A stretch of 64,000 bases of DNA from Linderina pennispora (GCF_002104995.1 NW_024468280.1:1-64000), one strand, 5' to 3'; shown: positions 1 through 12,065, numbered from the stretch's first letter. Notes: generated by a model from the letters alone, not told the origin. Made by a program: numbers and translations.

Positions 1-935
1 CCTCGAGCTCATTCAGGAACATGACCTCCTTGGGCTATTGACCTTGGGCCAGTACCGGAGCATGGCCTTGATGATGGTAGTTGCCAGCGCCGGGTCCTTT
101 TCCAGGAACTGCACAGTGCAGTAGGTCAGCTGCGGGTGGTAGAGACCCATTGGCCGCGCCTTGTGCAAGGGCAACAGGACGCGATGCAAAAAGTTCTTGT
201 GCTCCTCCTTTAGCGGAACCGTGAACCCGTTGATAATGCTGCCTAGGATCTCGAGCAGCTCGGCAATTCCGTTGTGACGCTGCGTCTCGTATATGAACTG
301 CAGAAAGATGTTGTTGATGGAGCGCCGAATAAACGACCGCATGCCAAGCATCTTGCCGTATATCCGGTGCAACACTGTCTTCAGCAGCTCACGCTCGCGC
401 ACATCCTCGCAGTCAAACAGGTCCAGCAGCTGCGTCGTGAATGCCTGGTCGATAAACGAGCGTGCCAGCCCGTTGTTGAAATCCCCCGACTCGAGGAACC
501 GCAGGAAAATGTGGTACACTAGTGACAGATGCGGCCATGCCGGCTCGTCGCGCGGCTCATCCTCCTCGGGGTCGAACGGGTCGCCAAACGCATTGACCTG
601 GGGTGGGATGACGCGGAATATGTTTTGCCTGCACCATCTGAAAAATAGCCGGGTACACGTCGGCTGTGATTACGCCAGTGCGCGAGGTGATGTAGTCGTG
701 AATCTCCTCCAGAGTACTGCGCTTGGCCTCCTTGCCCTCCAGCTCTGCCTCCGGGTCCTGGAAGTCAAAGATGGTCACGCACTGGTATATCTTTTGGATG
801 AACAGCTGCTTGCGCTCTGCTTCTGTCAGGTCGTGGGCTACATATTTTGGCGCGTACCGGGCGGGTTTTTTAATACCATAGTGGTGGTTGGGCTTCGACA
901 CAAGCACTTGGCGCATTAAATGAAGGTGTGTGGTG
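1..935 (-). CDS. PP2A B56-type (B') regulatory subunit, partial, with one frameshift
   Basis: This is the regulatory B56 subunit that targets the PP2A phosphatase to substrates (yeast Rts1, fission yeast Par1). The HEAT-like B56 core is unmistakable: LFIQKIYQC and ITADVYP near the start, then [11 protein letters not shown], ELFDxED-like [38 protein letters not shown] and [11 protein letters not shown]. The gene runs off the left edge, so its C-terminus is missing. A probable 3' splice site lies at about 936; the first ATG after it is at 916, so the true N-terminus is either short or on an upstream exon I could not place. The reading frame changes at 623-626, where the coding strand has AAAA; with AAA the protein reads through as NIFRVIPPQ into the next segment. 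This is one base too many in a homopolymer, most simply a sequence error. Confidence 0.9.
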
Positions 936-2290
936 CTAAAAGGGTTGACAAATGAAAGCAAGGCGCTCCGTTGACAGGCAGTGCAAAAGGGGTGTAAAAG
1001 AAGGCGAGAGGCAGGAGCAGAAAGGAGAAAGAGGAAGTCGTCTGCATCCCAGGCCGCATGCCAGGTCATCAATGGGAGCAGGAAAACAGAATAACAAGGT
1101 GCGAAAGTAAGCGCACCAAGGGTTACTTGGCCACATCCCGCTTGCTCCTCTTTCCCTTCCCCCTCGACGAAATTACTGCACGTTCGTTTACTGCGCTCAC
1201 TAAACAACGGCAAAGAATTGCACAGGGAGGAGGCCAGCAGCAGAAAAGCCTGGTGTACCGGCCACGCCCGCGTAACGAGCAGTCCCTGGGAGCTGGTGGA
1301 GCTGGTGGAGCTGGTGGAGCTGTTGGCTTAGCGAGGGCCAAGCGACATGCTGACACAGGTTTGGACAATCCTAGCCCCTTCGGAATGGGGGCGAAGAAAG
1401 AAGCAGCAGACAAACTCAGGTGCAGAAAAATGAAACAGGACACCCGAATAGCACATGCACCTTTGCCCATGACAAGGCTCATGGGGTTCAGAGAAGCCTT
1501 AAACCCACACAAGCTGGTGGTTGCAATAGTGGTAGCGGTCCTAGCATGCAAGTAAAACCTACCTAGTATTTGAGGCAGCATCCGGAACTCGTGCTTGCCG
1601 CCAGTGCTGTGGCGCGACGATTGGGGTCTTCTTGCGACTCGCAGAGACGGAACCTCGTCAACCTGGGCGACGCTGAACCGCCCTCCAAGACCAGCCAGCG
1701 GCGGTGCATTGCGTGCACGATTGACCTTGGCCCGGCAACTCCCATTTTGCGGCCTACCAGTATTACCAAGGTTAGCAGCAGGACTCCCAGCATTGTTACA
1801 TGCCAATACACACTGGTTTATGCTTGGTTCCGTACCTTGCCTTGCTGTTCGAGCATAATTTGCGTAGTGGGGTTTAGGTGCAACAATGAGAAGTGAGAAG
1901 AAAGGAAGTGAGAAGTGAAGAAGGCGGCAGCTGTCTGTCCGTTTTCCGACCAGCCTGTATGCGTCAAGCGAAATAAGCTTTTGTGAGACCAGAGCAGCAA
2001 TTTGCACAGATTGCGTTCCAATCGAGCCAAATAGAAGTGAAAAAAACAGTAGTATTAGAGGGAGCAAAAGAAGAGAAAAACACCCGGAAAGAGAAGAGAA
2101 ACCCGCTATTCGCCAGCCCGTTCTTCTCGCCTGGTCACAAAACGCTCTCTTTTGCACTCGTCGACGCGCGAAACTTTGGCCTCGCTTCTGATTTTTTTTG
2201 GGACACTCGACCGGTCCCTGAGACGTCTGGCCTTGCGAGCTCCAGCCCAAGCCAATGGAACTCCAGCTTGCAGGGGTTTAGCTTTTAATA
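936..2290. other. Upstream region of the B56 gene, no firm gene
   Basis: Open frames cross this stretch on both strands but none resembles a known family. A serine/arginine-rich minus-strand stretch around 1563-1800, followed by a GTAGGT donor-like site at 1557-1562, could be a 5' exon of the B56 gene. Its phase does not join correctly to the exon ending at 935, so I do not call it. Confidence 0.3.
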
Positions 2291-3553
2291 CTTTTCGTTT
2301 AGCATTTGTTGCACTCGGGGCACCTTTTCCAGTCTGGCGCGCATACTGCAGGACACCTGTTGCTTGATGTCGGAAGTGTCACGTAGCAGCGACATAGCGC
2401 GTAGCCATGCAGATGCGTTCTCAATGGCGGTAGCGATGATAGTGTTTTGCTGCAAGACAATAGGCAGCGCAAGGGCTGGACACGAACCTACACCAGTTCA
2501 CAGTGCTCGCAAATGCACCTGGTAGATCTGTCACAGACGTTCAGTAGAATGTCTAAGCCTGAGGGGATCGACTAAAAAATCAGTGAATGTAGCGTTGGAC
2601 CACAATGCGAGCTGCTAGGAATCCTGGTCTTTTTCCTAGCTTATCCGGTCCCGTTTTTGCGGCGATCAATGGTCTATTGAAAGCAATGGCGGCTCCAGTG
2701 CTCCCCATGTTTCATGCATCGCCGGTTTATAAATAGGTCCACCGTCTGGGCACGAGTCCAGCGCTGCCATATTAATTTGATCTTCACAACGATTGTAGGC
2801 ACGATCAGTCCCTTGTGCCCCTATGCCTTGCAATAGCAGTGGCTACAGCAGTGCATTGAGGCATGAAGCTGGCCCTTATGCACCTATCTACGTGCACCTA
2901 AGGCTTCTGTGAGTAAAACACAGAGTGAGTGAAATTGGGTGGCTAATGTGTGTCAAATTTCCTAGACACTCGGTACACAAAAGTCAGCTCTGTAGAGGAC
3001 CTCAGGCATATAAGCACGACAGTCATCTACTTTTCAATGACCACTGCTGGCATAGATTTTTTTGTTGACCTCATGTTCGTAGTTCCATCTTCAGGGAGGC
3101 GCATGGCAGTTTCCCCTATATAAGTGAGCCATGTCACATGTAGACTGTCTGCTGGCGGTATATTTGCGTGCAAAGTTGGTCATCATAATATGTCGGTGTC
3201 AACGCTAGTGCGGACCATATGAAAATTCAATCTCAGTCATCGCTATAAAGTTGGAAGCTATTCTGTCCAGATACTAAGGCTAGTCACCAAATTACAACCA
3301 TTCTCGAAATTATTCTGTCAGAATTATTTATAGAATCCCAAAGCAGCAGAAGTTTGTTAATTGTTAGAGCGTAGTCGCTGCTGCCTGGTGTGGATGCAAC
3401 CCCAGCCAATATGCCTGCAGCCCCACGCACATTAACCTGGTATATTCAACAGCATATACAGTATCTGTGACTCAAGTTAATGGAAAAATTTCTAGCCTAT
3501 TGATGGCACAGCAATCGATAACGGAACTGTCTTTACTTTTCCATAAGGTTTCG
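2291..3553. other. Gene-poor intergenic DNA
   Basis: AT-richer than the coding blocks, with many stops in all frames and no recognisable coding, tRNA or mobile-element signature. I see only scattered short AT runs. Confidence 0.5.
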
Positions 3554-3751
3554 CTAGACTTGTGGCGGTCGCAATGCGGGCTTGGCATGTTTGTATAATG
3601 AGTAAAAGAATAAACCTGAAGAATCTATCTGTGTGGCCAACACATTTGCCTTTTATAGATGAGAATGAGGGGTACGGCCAGATCTCGGGTGATTCTGTCC
3701 GTGTGGTGGCCCGAACACCACAAGCTCGCATCGCGAGTGCCATAAGTCTAG
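3554..3751. repeat. Small inverted-repeat (fold-back, MITE-like) element
   Basis: Left arm 3554-3593 and right arm 3712-3751 are imperfect inverted copies of about 40 nt (roughly 80-85% identical by eye). Both share CTAGACTT, TGGC, TCGC, ATGCG and GCTTG in the same spacing. They enclose about 118 nt without coding potential. The element ends 19 nt from the stop codon of the kinase gene, so it could fold in that gene's 3' UTR. No target-site duplication was confirmed. Confidence 0.5.
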
Positions 3752-3770
3752 TAGATGTATTTTGGAGTGT

Positions 3771-6225
3771 TTAAAGAAAAGAACTGGACATTTTTCTAGC
3801 AATGCTTAGAGCATACATAAGGGTTGCGACAAGTGCGTCCTTTTCTCTCACTCGCTCCTCAAATGGGTCAAACCACATGTCATCAATACATACACATATA
3901 GCGCCTTTGGAACGATTGTCGCTGAGGATCGGGTTCCAAAACAGATTGGTGCAGATATCTCTTGCTAATGCTTGGACATCCTCGACATTAGGCTGGTCAC
4001 TGTTGAAATGACGGATAATGCACCATTCAAAGTCAGGAAGTGATGCCATAATCTCTAGCTTTAAATATCCGATGGTTTGAGCATCTCTTGTGTGCCATTT
4101 TTTAATCAGTAGACCATCCATATCTGCCTGAGATCGTTTGCGATCCTCTCTGACACCGACTGTTGCGAAATGGCACAGTAGGTAAAGTAGCGATTCCCAG
4201 TCGTCCAACTCTGTCCGTTCTATATCTGCATCCAGTAGGTTGTTGATGCTCCTGTAGGGGAGTGTCCCTACAGTCCCTGGATTCAGTGCTTGATGCTCAC
4301 TTACATCCACTGCGCAGCCGAAATCTATCAGTAGTCTACGGGGTTGTTTGCCCTCCTCACGCACGACAAGGATGTTGTTGTCTGAGATGTCGCGGTGGAG
4401 GATGTTGCACCGCTGCAGAACCTCGGTGTGGCAGCGCATCGCATCGCCTAGCACAACAATGAGCTCGTGGACAGGCTCGACGGTTTCCAGCGGTTCGCCA
4501 ATCGGTGACATAACCAGACGTTTATGGACGCGGAACGGAATTGCTGCATTGTCTGGCTTGCGCAGTGAGTAGAGCGGGCCCAGTGCATTTCTCGTGTTGT
4601 CCTCAAATCGACCCCCGTCAGTATCGAACGAAACGCGACCACCGGCTTCGAGCCTTGGATAGACCAGGTCCTCGACATTTGAGTTCGCAAGTTCCTCTGT
4701 GATTCTGCGCATAAACATCACCTCGTCCCGGGTGTCATCGTGATCCTGTAGAACCTCCGGCCATGCATCCTTCACAACAAACTTGGGCTTGATTCTGTCA
4801 CCAGCAGGGTCCTCATCTGTTGCCAAAAAGCACCTCGTGTGCCGACCGAAAAGGTTATCAGCTTTGGCAACTTCATCTCTGAAGTAGTACGCTTTTGTTG
4901 CCTGGCTGCCTGACGACTCACCTGGAGTGTCAGGGCACTCGATGATCCAGTACTCATGCTCTCTATCCCAGGTCATCGTCGGATCATACCCCAGCTGGTC
5001 TTTGTCGCACAGCGAGAGGTTCACCAGCAGCCCAATGTACCCCCGACGACCTGCGCTTGTTGACACGTCCATGGGGTTGCTTGCAAATATGCAGTCGTTT
5101 GAGAACAAGCAGACCCGCACTTCAGTTCCACAGGAGGTCTGTCCCAGAATAAAGCGGCGATTCGGCTGGGCGGCATACATGTGGCGCGAGTAGTCCACAA
5201 GCTGCTTGTATGCGTCATTCTTGTCCTTGCGGGTGTTTGAGTACTTTGCCTCGACAATGGCGAATATATCTGCATAGGACATATCAGGCAGCTGCTCTTC
5301 CAAATCGCCAGGTCGACAGGTGGTCAACCCGATGTCAATCTTGCGGTCGTCGTCGCCACATAGGGGCTTTCTGTTCGTCTTCGGATAGCAGATGATGCAG
5401 CGCTGATGAACAACAGAAGGGAAAAGCGTACCGAGACCAAGTTTGTCAAAGAGGAACTTGACAAATGGGGCAACAAAGTGAACGAAGGACTGGAAGGGGG
5501 TGTACAACTTCGTTTCTTTCTTGCCGCCGGCCTTGCCCTTGTTGTGATGGCGGACCCACACCTGCAGCTCCTCCAGGATTCCTCGCAGACTTTCGAGGAA
5601 CTCCCTCCTTTTAGCCTTATACCCTCTGGTTCGAAGTCGACGCGAGCGCGGCCTTTCGTCTTTGGCGTCCTTGTACAGCAGGTTCATGGTGTGAGTGAGT
5701 ATGCTGTTCGCATCAGAACCATCTGCATTGGGGTCCAGCAAATGTTCCAGCTCGAGGTGGATAATGTCGGCTATGGATGAAGAAACACTACCCGCCTCTC
5801 CCCTCGGAGCTATGATAACGTGGATTTGGTCGGCATCTTCGATGAGTTGGCCAGAGACAACGCCCTCGGCGAGCTCTTCGCGCTTTGCCTGGATCTCTTT
5901 TTTGGTTAAGAAGCGATTCTGCAGTTGGTCTTTATCCAGGGGCCTTTGCAGGAGCTCGGTCTGCCGGTGACGACGATGCTGTCTCTTCCCTTGTCCTCGA
6001 TTGCTGCCTATTTGTCAAGTGTTGTGTTAGTAGACATGCTCTTTTGGCTAAAAATGTACGAAGATGTTTCCAGTACTTACTGTTGCTGCTGCTGTTTTGC
6101 AACGTGTTGTCGTTTGGCGCTGACGGCACCGGTGAGTGACTGAGCGCTTTGCTCACGTCGCCCCCTCTCAGGCGCTTTCCTGGACTGTTCTTGAGTGAGA
6201 TACTGCTCGTGCGTTTGGCAGACAT
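3771..6225 (-). CDS. FunK1-like fungal protein kinase with a restriction-nuclease-like N-terminal half
   Basis: The model has two exons: 6225-6081 and 6007-3771. The 73-nt intron (6008-6080) starts GTAAGT, has a TACTAAC branch point and ends TAG, giving 793 residues. The C-terminal half is a FunK1-type kinase, a family expanded in fungi. It shows HRDISDNN (about 586-593, catalytic D588), DFG at about 610, a probable VVK lysine near 461 and the family-typical DDWESLLYLLC. The middle region (about 255-340) carries DIG (D273), VEAK (E301, K303) and a following KQL. This D...ExK arrangement is typical of PD-(D/E)XK nuclease folds and is seen in other kinase-linked eukaryotic effector proteins. 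The N-terminus is basic and low-complexity. Function is unknown. The family call is firm; the nuclease-fold reading is inference. Confidence 0.8.
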
Positions 6226-8425
6226 GGTTTAAATGTTAGGTGTAAGTATAAAAAACAATGCCCAAATGGCAAAAGTACAGGACACATAGGATGCTTGCGC
6301 AGCCAGGATTTGTAGGACGGCGACTGCAGCGGCACTGTCTACTGTACTTGCTTGAACTCACTCTGTCGGCAGTCCCTTTTTGCACATGCAGGTAGATGTG
6401 GCTTGTGTATATGCCGTGTTTCGGTGCACGACTAAGCTGCTGATGGTTTTTTGTCACTTCAATTAGCCATTGTACCTGCTTCAGTTCAGGTTATCGATGC
6501 ATTTTCCCATTTCCCCTGGCCTCTATCCATCGTTTCTGCATACCCATTTCTTTTATGTGAATACTAGCTCATTTACGGTTTGACAAATGTATTCATTTAT
6601 ATATAATTTGCTATATGTACATATCTAAATGCTCATGGACGCAGGTCGGCACCAACATTCCGTAGAGGTCACCAAAATGTCACTGACAATCTGCAACCCT
6701 CTAGGTGTCAGTGCCATCAAGTTCCTTTTCTGGAATAGAAATACTGATCAGCTATGGAGAACGTCAAGCCTGGCTGCACAGGCGAGTAAGGGGGCGCCTA
6801 CCTACATCGCCTCCGCCCACATTTCCCCAAGAGAGTGACATCTGGCCACAAATGTGGTCGGGGATACTTGCTACCCACACACAAGGAGAGCAGCAACACA
6901 TGTGATCAGCAAATGGGCTGCTGTCTATATTTGGATCCAGGGGTGGTTTAAGGCGCCCCAGATGCCACCCTCTCTGTGCTATAGAGCTGGGGCTAGGTTC
7001 TTGAGCCCAAAAAGGTGTGCAGCTCCTCCTGTGTACTATACCATCTGCTCGGTTTTTGCTGAATGGCGCTCATGCCGGCAGGCTGCATGAGCGATCGGTA
7101 AAGCCGCTTTGCCAAATCATGGTCATTTTGCGCTGTCCCTCTTTTCCAGACAAATCACTCGTTACTCAGTTGGCTTGTAGTTGTCGATGGTGACGTTTCT
7201 TATTTGCAACTCTGCTCCGCATATAGGTCTTGGGTGCTGCCACAGCGAATAAGGAGTGCATCCTGCCCTGCTCAAAAGGCTTGCAGTGCCATTTGCATTG
7301 TCTATTTCCATGCGGCTTACACAGTGTCTTGGCTGGAAATGCACGCCTGCTTTTATGCTGCTCACAGTCCATACTGTCAAAATCCCCTCCATCCCCTGCA
7401 TGCTCGAAGCAAGCAGAACAGCGGGTTGTCACTGTCAAGTGTTTTGTGCGTGGCCTTACGCTGCGTGCTGCTGCGGATCATTGTGTAGCTGCCATTTTCG
7501 GTTAATTAAGCTCCTGTTGCGCAACCAAAAATGCTTGTTCTGCTCATGCCAATAGTCCCTGATTTTGGAGCAGACTGACACCACATGCACGGTCATTGTT
7601 CATACTGATTCTCGCTGCTCCATCTCCGCATGCTTCAGTGCTAAACATTGTTTTTGGCCTGCCGGTGTGGAATTCGAGCGATGCCAAACTTTTATTGCTC
7701 GGGACTTTCAGTCCAAGCTCCGGATCCACATATACTGCAATGCATGCGTTGCCGCTGCTGCCCTTCAGAAGCAGTACAATGAGTCTTCTAGTGCAAATCG
7801 GCGTGCTCTGCGAAAGAATCGTTTGTCTAAGGTCCTAGTCAGGCAGTGGGCGCTATTTTTTTTTTCAAGTAAAGAGATCACTTCCATGTATGGATACTAA
7901 GTAGCAGGACCACCCACACCGATGTATGACAGAGAGAGAGAGAGAGAGAGAGAAAATATTAAAAATAACAGCACAGCACGGCACAGCATGGCACTTAGCC
8001 TTATATCTAACCTTGCATATTTTATATTCCTGTGAGCAGTCTGCAGTTATGCTCGTCGTAACCAAGGAACACCCTATGATGGATTCTCAGACAAATTCGT
8101 GCATCTAATCAGCCAAATTATAAACCAAGTTCCCAAGTGGCATGCGTCAAGTGGCATGCGCCAAGCGGCATGTTAAACAGGTTCCTCCTGGGAGGGTGAC
8201 TCGTCTGGATTCAGCTCTTGATCAATAAGCTGCGAATGTGCTGGGGACTCTGGTATGCGGCGGTTCAAATAGCTCAGAGAAATGATGGCCAAACTTCAAA
8301 GGTATTACTGCATTGATCGATAGTCTTGGCCCGACCAAAGTCACCAGGATATAGCTGTGGATGTAGTGGTGTGGAAGTAATATTGGAAGAAAAGGTCTGC
8401 AAATGAGCTAATCGCCGCTGTCAAT
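6226..8425. other. Gene-poor intergenic DNA with simple repeats
   Basis: No convincing gene on either strand; all open frames are short and lack family motifs. It holds an AG dinucleotide run at 7931-7953, GCACAGCACG-type short repeats around 7970-7992 and a near-tandem AGTGGCATGCG/AAGCGGCATG motif at about 8137-8172. Confidence 0.5.
7931..7953. repeat. (AG)n microsatellite
   Basis: Uninterrupted AG dinucleotide run of about 11 units in intergenic DNA. Confidence 0.95.
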
Positions 8426-11400
8426 CTAGTCAGCGAGAGCGCGGAACTGCTCCTCCATATCCTTCTGCAGCTGCGTGTACCGCTCGGCCAGAATATCCTC
8501 GCCATCGGCCGGGTCCTCGAACTTCATCGAGCTCAGGCGGTAGATGATGTCGCCCATGTTGTCGCGAATCTTGGCCCAGGTGACCTGGTTTGACGTGGCC
8601 TCGACAGTGTGCGTAGCCAGCTTGTAAAAACCGATCATGTTGCGCAGCATCCATGTGGTCTTGAAGAACGGGCAGTACCGGTCATAGTTGGAGTAGCCAT
8701 TCTGCTGCAGGAAATCGTCCTTGATGATGCGCGCGACCTCGAGTGTGATCTTGTCGGTTTCGGCCAGCGCCGACTTACCCACCAGCTGCACAATCTCCGC
8801 CAGGTCCTCCTCAGCCTGCAGGATCTCCTTGCACTTGGTGCGCAGGCTGATGAACTCGGGGTCAGAGCGCTCGTAGTACGGCTCCAGGGCGTTCAAGTAC
8901 TTGGAGTAGCTGAGCGACCAATTGACTGACGGGAAGTGCTTGCGCTGGGCGAGCTTCTTGTCCAGACCCCAGAACACCTGCACGATGCCCAGCGTGGCCG
9001 AAGTAACAGGGTCGGAGAAGTCACCACCCGGAGGCGACACAGCACCGACCACCGACACACTACCAAAGCGCTCGGGTCCACCCAGGCACTTGACCTTACC
9101 GGCACGCTCGTAGAACGAGGCCAGGCGGGCACCCAGGTAGGCAGGGTATCCCGAATCGGCAGGCATCTCGGCTAGGCGACCTGAAAGCTCACGCAGCGCC
9201 TCAGCCCAGCGCGATGTCGAGTCAGCAATCATGGCCACATGCTTGCCCTGGTCACGGAAGTACTCGGACACGGTGATACCAGTGTAGATGGATGCCTCAC
9301 GTGCCGCGACTGGCATGTTGGACGTGTTGGCGATCAGCGTCGTGCGCTGCATGATCGGCTCATGGCGACCGTCGATTTCGGTAGTAAGCTGTGGGAAGTC
9401 CATCAGGACCTCAGCCATTTCGTTGCCTCTTTCACCGCAGTTGTGCACCAATGCCATGTTGGACAGAAGGAACTGGTGGTCGGAGCCATCGGCCAGGGTG
9501 ACACCAAAGTAGTCGTCAGCTTCAAGCTGAGTAATGTCGAAAGATGTGGCCTGTGCCTTGCGCTCAACGCTGCTGGGGGCAGGAACAGTGTTGCTGGGGC
9601 TGGCACATTTGCTCAGTACAGAGGCCAGTGCACTGTCGCCCGCCAGACGAACAGTCGACGACTCAGCCGTGGCACGGATACCCAGCGAGCGAGCCAGCTT
9701 AACCACACCGCCACAGACAGATGCGCTGTCAGTGCTGATGCTGGCAGCAAGAGTCCTACCCTTCAGGACATGACCGTTGGAATCGACAAGGCCAGCCAGG
9801 AAGTGCTCGCGCACAGTCATCGACTCGCGAGCTAGCGACGAAGGCACGCTCTTGGATCCATCGGTGCTGCGGACACCGGTCTCCTGGACCATCTGCCAGA
9901 ACAGCTTGCCGTTCAGAACAGCACTGGTGTCGGTCTTGGTGGTCTCGAGGCCCATCGTCTTACCAAAGGCAGCAATGCGGTCGACCAGCTCAGTAGAGAA
10001 TTGAGCACGGTCCTTTGATCCGCCAGCAACCCACAGACCGAGCAGATAGGCAGCCTCAGCAGCGACCTTGCCGTTGGCACCGGCCTTCTCCAAGCGCTTG
10101 GCCAGGGCATCATCCTCAAAAAGCACCGGGCTGATCATCTGCCGGGTGGCCTTGAGCACCTGCTGGTCCAGCAGCTCAACGTCCCGGGCCTCAATGGTCC
10201 ACTCAATGTCCTGCTGGCTGATAGCCTCGGCGAACTCGGACGCGCCGCCGGTAGTCTGATCAAAGAAGCGGGTGCCGCGCTTGACCAGGCTGACGGTGCG
10301 GTTGGTCGACTCGATAGTCTCATCAGATACGTGGAAGTAGGACACGGCAGTGTAGGGCTTGCCCTCAATAACCTGATCAACAACTTCGATCTGCTGTGGG
10401 GTCTTGACCACCAGCAGATGCGCGGCGTTGCAGGTAAAGGCAACGTCGTCGGTTTGGATGCGGTACATAGTGTCGTTACCGCGAGGCAGGGCTACCACAG
10501 CGCGGGGCTGGCCATCCTGGCCCATGACCTGGTCGCCAACCTGAATGTCCTCAACCTTCTTGTCCGTACCGTCGGCCATCATGACCTCGGTTCCCTTGGC
10601 GAAGCACCCCACGTAGACAATAAAGTCCGAGTTGGAGTATTTGGACAGGGACTGCGAAATGACAGTCTTACCGCACCCGAACGCACCTGGAATAGCAGTG
10701 GTACCTCCCTGGATGCACGGGAACAGCGCATCGAGCACGCGCTGGCCAGTGAGTAGCGGGTGGTCGGCAGCCATCTTCTCTGTGACAGGGCGGGGCATAC
10801 GTACAGGCCACACCTGCATCATGGTGTGCTTGGTGGTAACGCCCTCAAACTCGGTCTCGAGCACAACGTCGGCCACAGTGTACTTGCCCGCCGGGGCAAT
10901 GTAGGTGATGGTACCACGCGCGTTGGGCGGCAGCATGATGCTGTGCTTGCGCAGCAGCGAGTTCTCATACACGGAGCCGAACATGTCGCCGCCGGCAATG
11001 TGGTCGCCGGTCTTGAGGTTGCCGGGCTTGAACTCCCACTCGAGCTTCTTGTCCAGTGCCGGCGTGTCAATGCCACGCGGGATGTAGATACTCTGCGACA
11101 CCTCCTGGATCGCCTTCAGCGGGCGCTGGATTCCATCGAAAATGTTGGAGCTGAGACCTGGTCCGAGCTCGACCGACAGTGGCTTGCCCGACTTTAGCAC
11201 CGGATCGCCGACCGTCAGGCCGGCAGTCTCCTCGTAGACCTGAATGGTGGCCTTGTCGCCCTCGATACGAATGACCTCACCGACCAAGGCCTCGTGGCCG
11301 ACACGCACCAGCTCGTACATAGCTGATCCAGTCATGTGCTCAGCGATGACGACTACAAAGCAAAAAATAATGAATTAGCTGCACTGCAGTATGTGGATGC

Positions 11401-11617
11401 ACGGCCGTGGCTGGGTCGCGGTCTGTGCGCACTTACCGGGTCCAGAGACCGAAAAGACGTAGCCGAAATCCGACTCATTGGCGTCCTCATCGAGGTGTCT
11501 AAGGTCCCTCGCGGCGTTCTCAAGTGCTCCGGCCTACAGCGTTCGTGAGAAAAAAGTTTAGGTGCGTGCTACCCTGTTGCACTGCCTCATCTGCCGCTGG
11601 CCTGCTGTTCTTACCAT
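8426..11617 (-). CDS. VMA1: V-type proton ATPase catalytic subunit A, interrupted by an intein
   Basis: VMA1 is the ATP-hydrolysing subunit of the V1 sector that powers proton pumping into vacuoles and endosomes. The model has three exons: 11617-11615 (the ATG alone), 11533-11437 and 11352-8426. Introns are 81 and 84 nt, with GTAAGA and GTAAGT donors. The joined protein is 1008 residues. It begins [10 protein letters not shown], passes [15 protein letters not shown] and [10 protein letters not shown], and shows the P-loop GAFGCGKT before the intein. It resumes with [12 protein letters not shown] after the intein and ends near FRALAD. The 389-residue intein (9440-10606) splits the conserved YVG/CGERG site, the same site used by the yeast VMA intein. 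Without it the protein would be 619 residues, a normal length for the family. The exteins look fully functional. Confidence 0.97.
9440..10606 (-). mobile_element. VMA-a intein with splicing residues intact and a degenerate LAGLIDADG endonuclease
   Basis: This in-frame protein intron has 389 residues, against 454 for the yeast PI-SceI (VDE) element at the same position. It begins CFAKGTEV (Cys1), has the block-B FTCNAAH motif with its histidine, and ends ALVHN with penultimate His and final Asn before Cys+1 of the extein; all self-splicing residues are present. The two endonuclease motifs are recognisable but altered: LLGLWVAGG where VDE has an acidic residue before the last Gly, and LAGLVDSNG where VDE has Asp. 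The positions matching catalytic Asp218 and Asp326 of VDE are therefore Gly and Asn. The element should still splice but should not cut DNA. Base composition looks like the host gene, suggesting long residence. Confidence 0.93.
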
Positions 11618-12065
11618 TTGTTTATCTGCTCAGACGAGTAAATTTAATAGAATAGATGGGCTAAATTATAGGGGAAAAAGGTGGGGAGGAATAGTGTTGC
11701 TCTCGATGTGCAGGTGTGCAAAAAGGGCCAGCAGGATATAGGTGCAGCTTTCGGCTCTCCTCGACTCCCCTGGCCCAGCTGTGGTGCTCAGCAGCATCGC
11801 TGTTTTTATCGCAGCTGCTGCCCATGGCCGAATCTGCACCACTGGCCATATCGAGCCGAGCCGAGCCGATTTACGCGTCATCAGCAGCTGCCCATTTGCC
11901 TCAGGCGGAGCCGCTGGCTGCAGCGCCTCGCTGGCTCGACACCGAGTGGTGCGTAATACACTGGGGGGTTTTTTTATTTTGCAGCTTTCACCTCTAGACA
12001 ATTCATAAACTGCCTTTTTACTTTATTTAAACCCCTTTCAGCACAGGATTTGGACGATTGCGACA
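11618..12065. other. Divergent intergenic region between VMA1 and RPT1
   Basis: Shared upstream region of two divergent genes. Short open frames occur on both strands without motifs. A CGAGCCGAGCCGA-type repeat lies near 11850-11865. I saw no exact Rpn4-type GGTGGCAAA box. Confidence 0.5.

Noticed and set aside
1123-2250. Long minus-strand frame as the 5' exon of the B56 gene
   Set aside because: The best donor site (1557-1562) joins to the exon at 935 in the wrong phase and gives a stop; left unassigned.
9239-9835. 198-codon plus-strand frame across the intein boundary
   Set aside because: Antisense to VMA1 and its intein; no family features.
11618-12065. Proteasome-associated control element (GGTGGCAAA) before RPT1
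   Set aside because: No exact match on either strand here or upstream of RPN8.
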